This document shows, one piece after another, positions 62,413-64,000 of a stretch of 64,000 nt of DNA (within the stretch, counting starts at the first letter, position 1; each line of letters begins with the position of its first letter). The notes beneath the pieces are model-generated. The model searched no databases. It had not been told where the DNA came from and saw only the letters and a program-made list of their open reading frames with translations. Source of the stretch: Chitinophagaceae bacterium (GTDB lineage Bacteria > Bacteroidota > Bacteroidia > Chitinophagales > Chitinophagaceae); the NCBI GenBank assembly GCA_019638615.1, contig JAHBTL010000021.1, positions 51,664 to 115,663 of the forward strand, read 5' to 3'. The translations under genes were made by a program, and so were the position numbers.

Positions 62413-63831
62413 TTATTTTCTCACCCCCGTGGTTCCGCCGCCGTCGAGTGTAAGGCTTACCGGCTTGTTGTTTTGCCAGGCACCCCTGGTAAAATCCGGG
62501 ATATCTACCGTGCGTGACTTTTTGGCAACCGACGCCCCGCTTAAAGGCAAAATGCAGCTCCATGCCGCGGCGTCATATACATCCTGGTCTAGGGGAAGTC
62601 CATTGCGCAGACAGTCTATCAAGCGCCAGTCCATAATAAAGTCCATGCCTCCGTGTCCGCCCACTTCTTTTGCAATGTCGCCAATGTGTTTTACTATGGC
62701 AGGTGTATATTTTTTATACAGCCCGTCCAGCTCTTCTTTAGAAATCCATTTATGCCCGAACGCAATTTTTTCCGGCTCAGGATATTTTTGCGCGATGCCT
62801 TTTGTTCCGCTTAATAAATGGATACGCGAATAAGGGCGAATGGTGGAAACATCGTGCTGCAGCATCATCGTTTTGCCCTTGCTGGTACGGATAATGGTAG
62901 TATTCATATTGCCCCGGTAAGGCTTGTCAACAAACTCATTGAAAAAAGAGTCGCCTGCAGCCATTTCCTTTGCCATGTTGTTCAGGGTAAAATCATTGCC
63001 GCTCATGCTTACCAGGTGATCCATTTTATCGCCCCGGTTGATGTTGAGGCATTGCGCGATGGGCCCCAATCCGTGCGTAGGGTAGAGGTTACCGTTGTGC
63101 AGGTAGTTTTGCTTCAGCCGCCACATCTCGGCATATGCTTTTTTGTTGAACAACCAGTCCTTGCTAAGGTCGTGGATATAGGCTCCTTCCGCATGAAGAA
63201 GCTCGCCAAACAGCCCGTTTCTCGCCATATTGAGCGTAAGCAGCTCAAAAAAATCATAGCAACAGTTTTCCAGCATCATGCAATGCTTTTTGGTATTTTC
63301 CGAGGTTTCTACCAGTTGCCAGCATTCATCAAGCGTTAAGCCTGCATTTACTTCCGTAGCCGCATGTTTGCCATTTTTCATGGCATAAATACAAATAGGC
63401 GCATGCAGGTACCAGGGAGTGGGAGTATATATAAGGTCTACATCGTTGCTTTCGCACAAGGCCTTCCAGCCTTCTTCCCCGCTGTATTCCTTCGCCTTGG
63501 GGCGTCCTCTTTTGTCAAGTGTTTTCTGAGCGGCGGTTACCCTGTCCGGGTATTTATCGCACAACGCGGTTATTTCAAGTCCGTCTATATAGCTTAATCT
63601 TCCTACCGCGTCGCTTCCCCGCATTCCCAGGCCGATCACACCCACACGTACCACATCCAGCTTGGGAGCGGCATATCCGCACATGTTGAAACGTTGCTTT
63701 TTCTTTTCAAGCCTGGCGGAACCGGCTAATTGCTCATCGGTGGCTTCAAAGGCAAAGGAAGATGTTCCTGCGGCCAGCGCGCCTGCTCCCAGCGAGACAT
63801 TGCGTAAAAAATTTCTGCGGTTGGTAGTCAT
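62413..63831 (-). CDS. GH109-like glycosidase (Gfo/Idh/MocA fold), Tat-exported
   Basis: At first sight this 472-residue protein is another Gfo/Idh/MocA oxidoreductase: Tat signal (NRRNFLRN), Rossmann fold (VRVGVIGLGMRG) and EVNAGLTLDECWQLV. However, the combination MLENCCYDFFELLTLNMAR, GELLHAEGAYIHDL, GNLYPTHGLGPIAQ, NINRGDKMDHLVSM and MNTTIIRTSKGKTMMLQHD is that of GH109, NAD-dependent alpha-N-acetylgalactosaminidases. These oxidise C3, eliminate the aglycone and reduce again. The product is in the usual length range. It is upstream of the DUF1080 and Gfo/Idh/MocA genes on the same strand, separated by 249 bases with a repeat array. Confidence 0.82.
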   Translation of the reverse strand: MTTNRRNFLRNVSLGAGALAAGTSSFAFEATDEQLAGSARLEKKKQRFNMCGYAAPKLDVVRVGVIGLGMRGSDAVGRLSYIDGLEITALCDKYPDRVTAAQKTLDKRGRPKAKEYSGEEGWKALCESNDVDLIYTPTPWYLHAPICIYAMKNGKHAATEVNAGLTLDECWQLVETSENTKKHCMMLENCCYDFFELLTLNMARNGLFGELLHAEGAYIHDLSKDWLFNKKAYAEMWRLKQNYLHNGNLYPTHGLGPIAQCLNINRGDKMDHLVSMSGNDFTLNNMAKEMAAGDSFFNEFVDKPYRGNMNTTIIRTSKGKTMMLQHDVSTIRPYSRIHLLSGTKGIAQKYPEPEKIAFGHKWISKEELDGLYKKYTPAIVKHIGDIAKEVGGHGGMDFIMDWRLIDCLRNGLPLDQDVYDAAAWSCILPLSGASVAKKSRTVDIPDFTRGAWQNNKPVSLTLDGGGTTGVRK

Positions 63832-63918
63832 AATAACAATTTTGTTGATGGGTGCAAGATCGACAAAATAATGCTTTGGAAATCCTTCTTAACAAATTCA
63901 CGCAATCGTATGATTTGA

Positions 63919-64000
63919 GGCATGAGGTATGTGGTATCAGGTATGAGGTGAGGACAATGGATAGTGGACGGTTGACAATGAAGTTGCAAGTTGCAACTTG
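63919..64000. repeat. Heptamer repeat array running off the window
   Basis: Eleven 7-bp words continue to the window end in phase: GGCATGA, GGTATGT, GGTATCA, GGTATGA, GGTGAGG, then ACAATGG, ATAGTGG, ACGGTTG, ACAATGA and AGTTGCA twice. Three word groups follow each other without a phase change. The array is upstream of the GH109-like gene. Confidence 0.8.

Overview
The window looks like a chromosomal segment of a Bacteroidota bacterium, most likely of the Chitinophagaceae or close relatives. The evidence is two SusC/SusD pairs, a SprE/PorW-like gliding and type IX secretion lipoprotein, LytTR two-component signalling, many lipoproteins and Tat-type exported oxidoreductases, weak or absent Shine-Dalgarno sites, and a tmRNA whose tag ends in YAMAA. 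There is no phage, plasmid, CRISPR array, rRNA or tRNA. The only stable RNA I recognise is ssrA.

Layout. 1-2836: two DUF3526-type ABC-2 permeases whose ATPase probably lies just upstream. 2925-4809: a lipoprotein serine hydrolase converging on, and overlapping, an exported Fe/Mn superoxide dismutase. 4957-5422: two adjacent inverted-repeat elements with related ends. 5474-11647: a three-gene cassette of c-type cytochrome/DUF1549-DUF1553 protein with LamG, DUF1501 protein and DUF2231-cytochrome c-LRR protein. 12142-17294: a second serine hydrolase, a Na+/H+ antiporter, a surface-repeat protein and a GntR regulator. 17377-23932: one minus-strand operon of TolC, MacA, MacB ATPase, MacB permease, LytS-like kinase and LytTR regulator. 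24107-32596: an envelope biogenesis block with a DUF3810 protein, bactofilin and its membrane neighbour, SprE/PorW, PBP1A and a YdcF-like lipoprotein. 32700-38525: a D-amino-acid-oxidase-like enzyme, an exported Gfo/Idh/MocA protein, a DUF6807 protein, LemA and two TPM proteins. 38757-43930: malic enzyme, a kinase-like unknown protein and an MlaE/MlaF lipid ABC transporter. 44035-44403: ssrA. 44905-58499: one nine-gene plus-strand locus with two SusC/SusD pairs, a fasciclin lipoprotein and four LamG, lipocalin-like or unknown surface proteins. 58745-63831: an MDR reductase and a minus-strand sugar set with a GH109-like glycosidase, a DUF1080 protein and a Gfo/Idh/MocA oxidoreductase.

Most of the window serves the cell envelope: glycan or ligand capture at the surface, periplasmic sugar oxidation and hydrolysis, efflux, and peptidoglycan and secretion machinery.

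The most unusual non-genic signal is a set of intergenic arrays built from degenerate 7-bp words that keep a strict 7-bp phase. They often switch strand at a central point, and several abut start or stop codons. Other points worth attention are a phosphodiesterase-like surface protein that has lost most metal ligands, a kinase-like unknown gene beside MlaEF, the cytochrome/DUF1501 cassette, and a GH109-type glycosidase that looks like an oxidoreductase.
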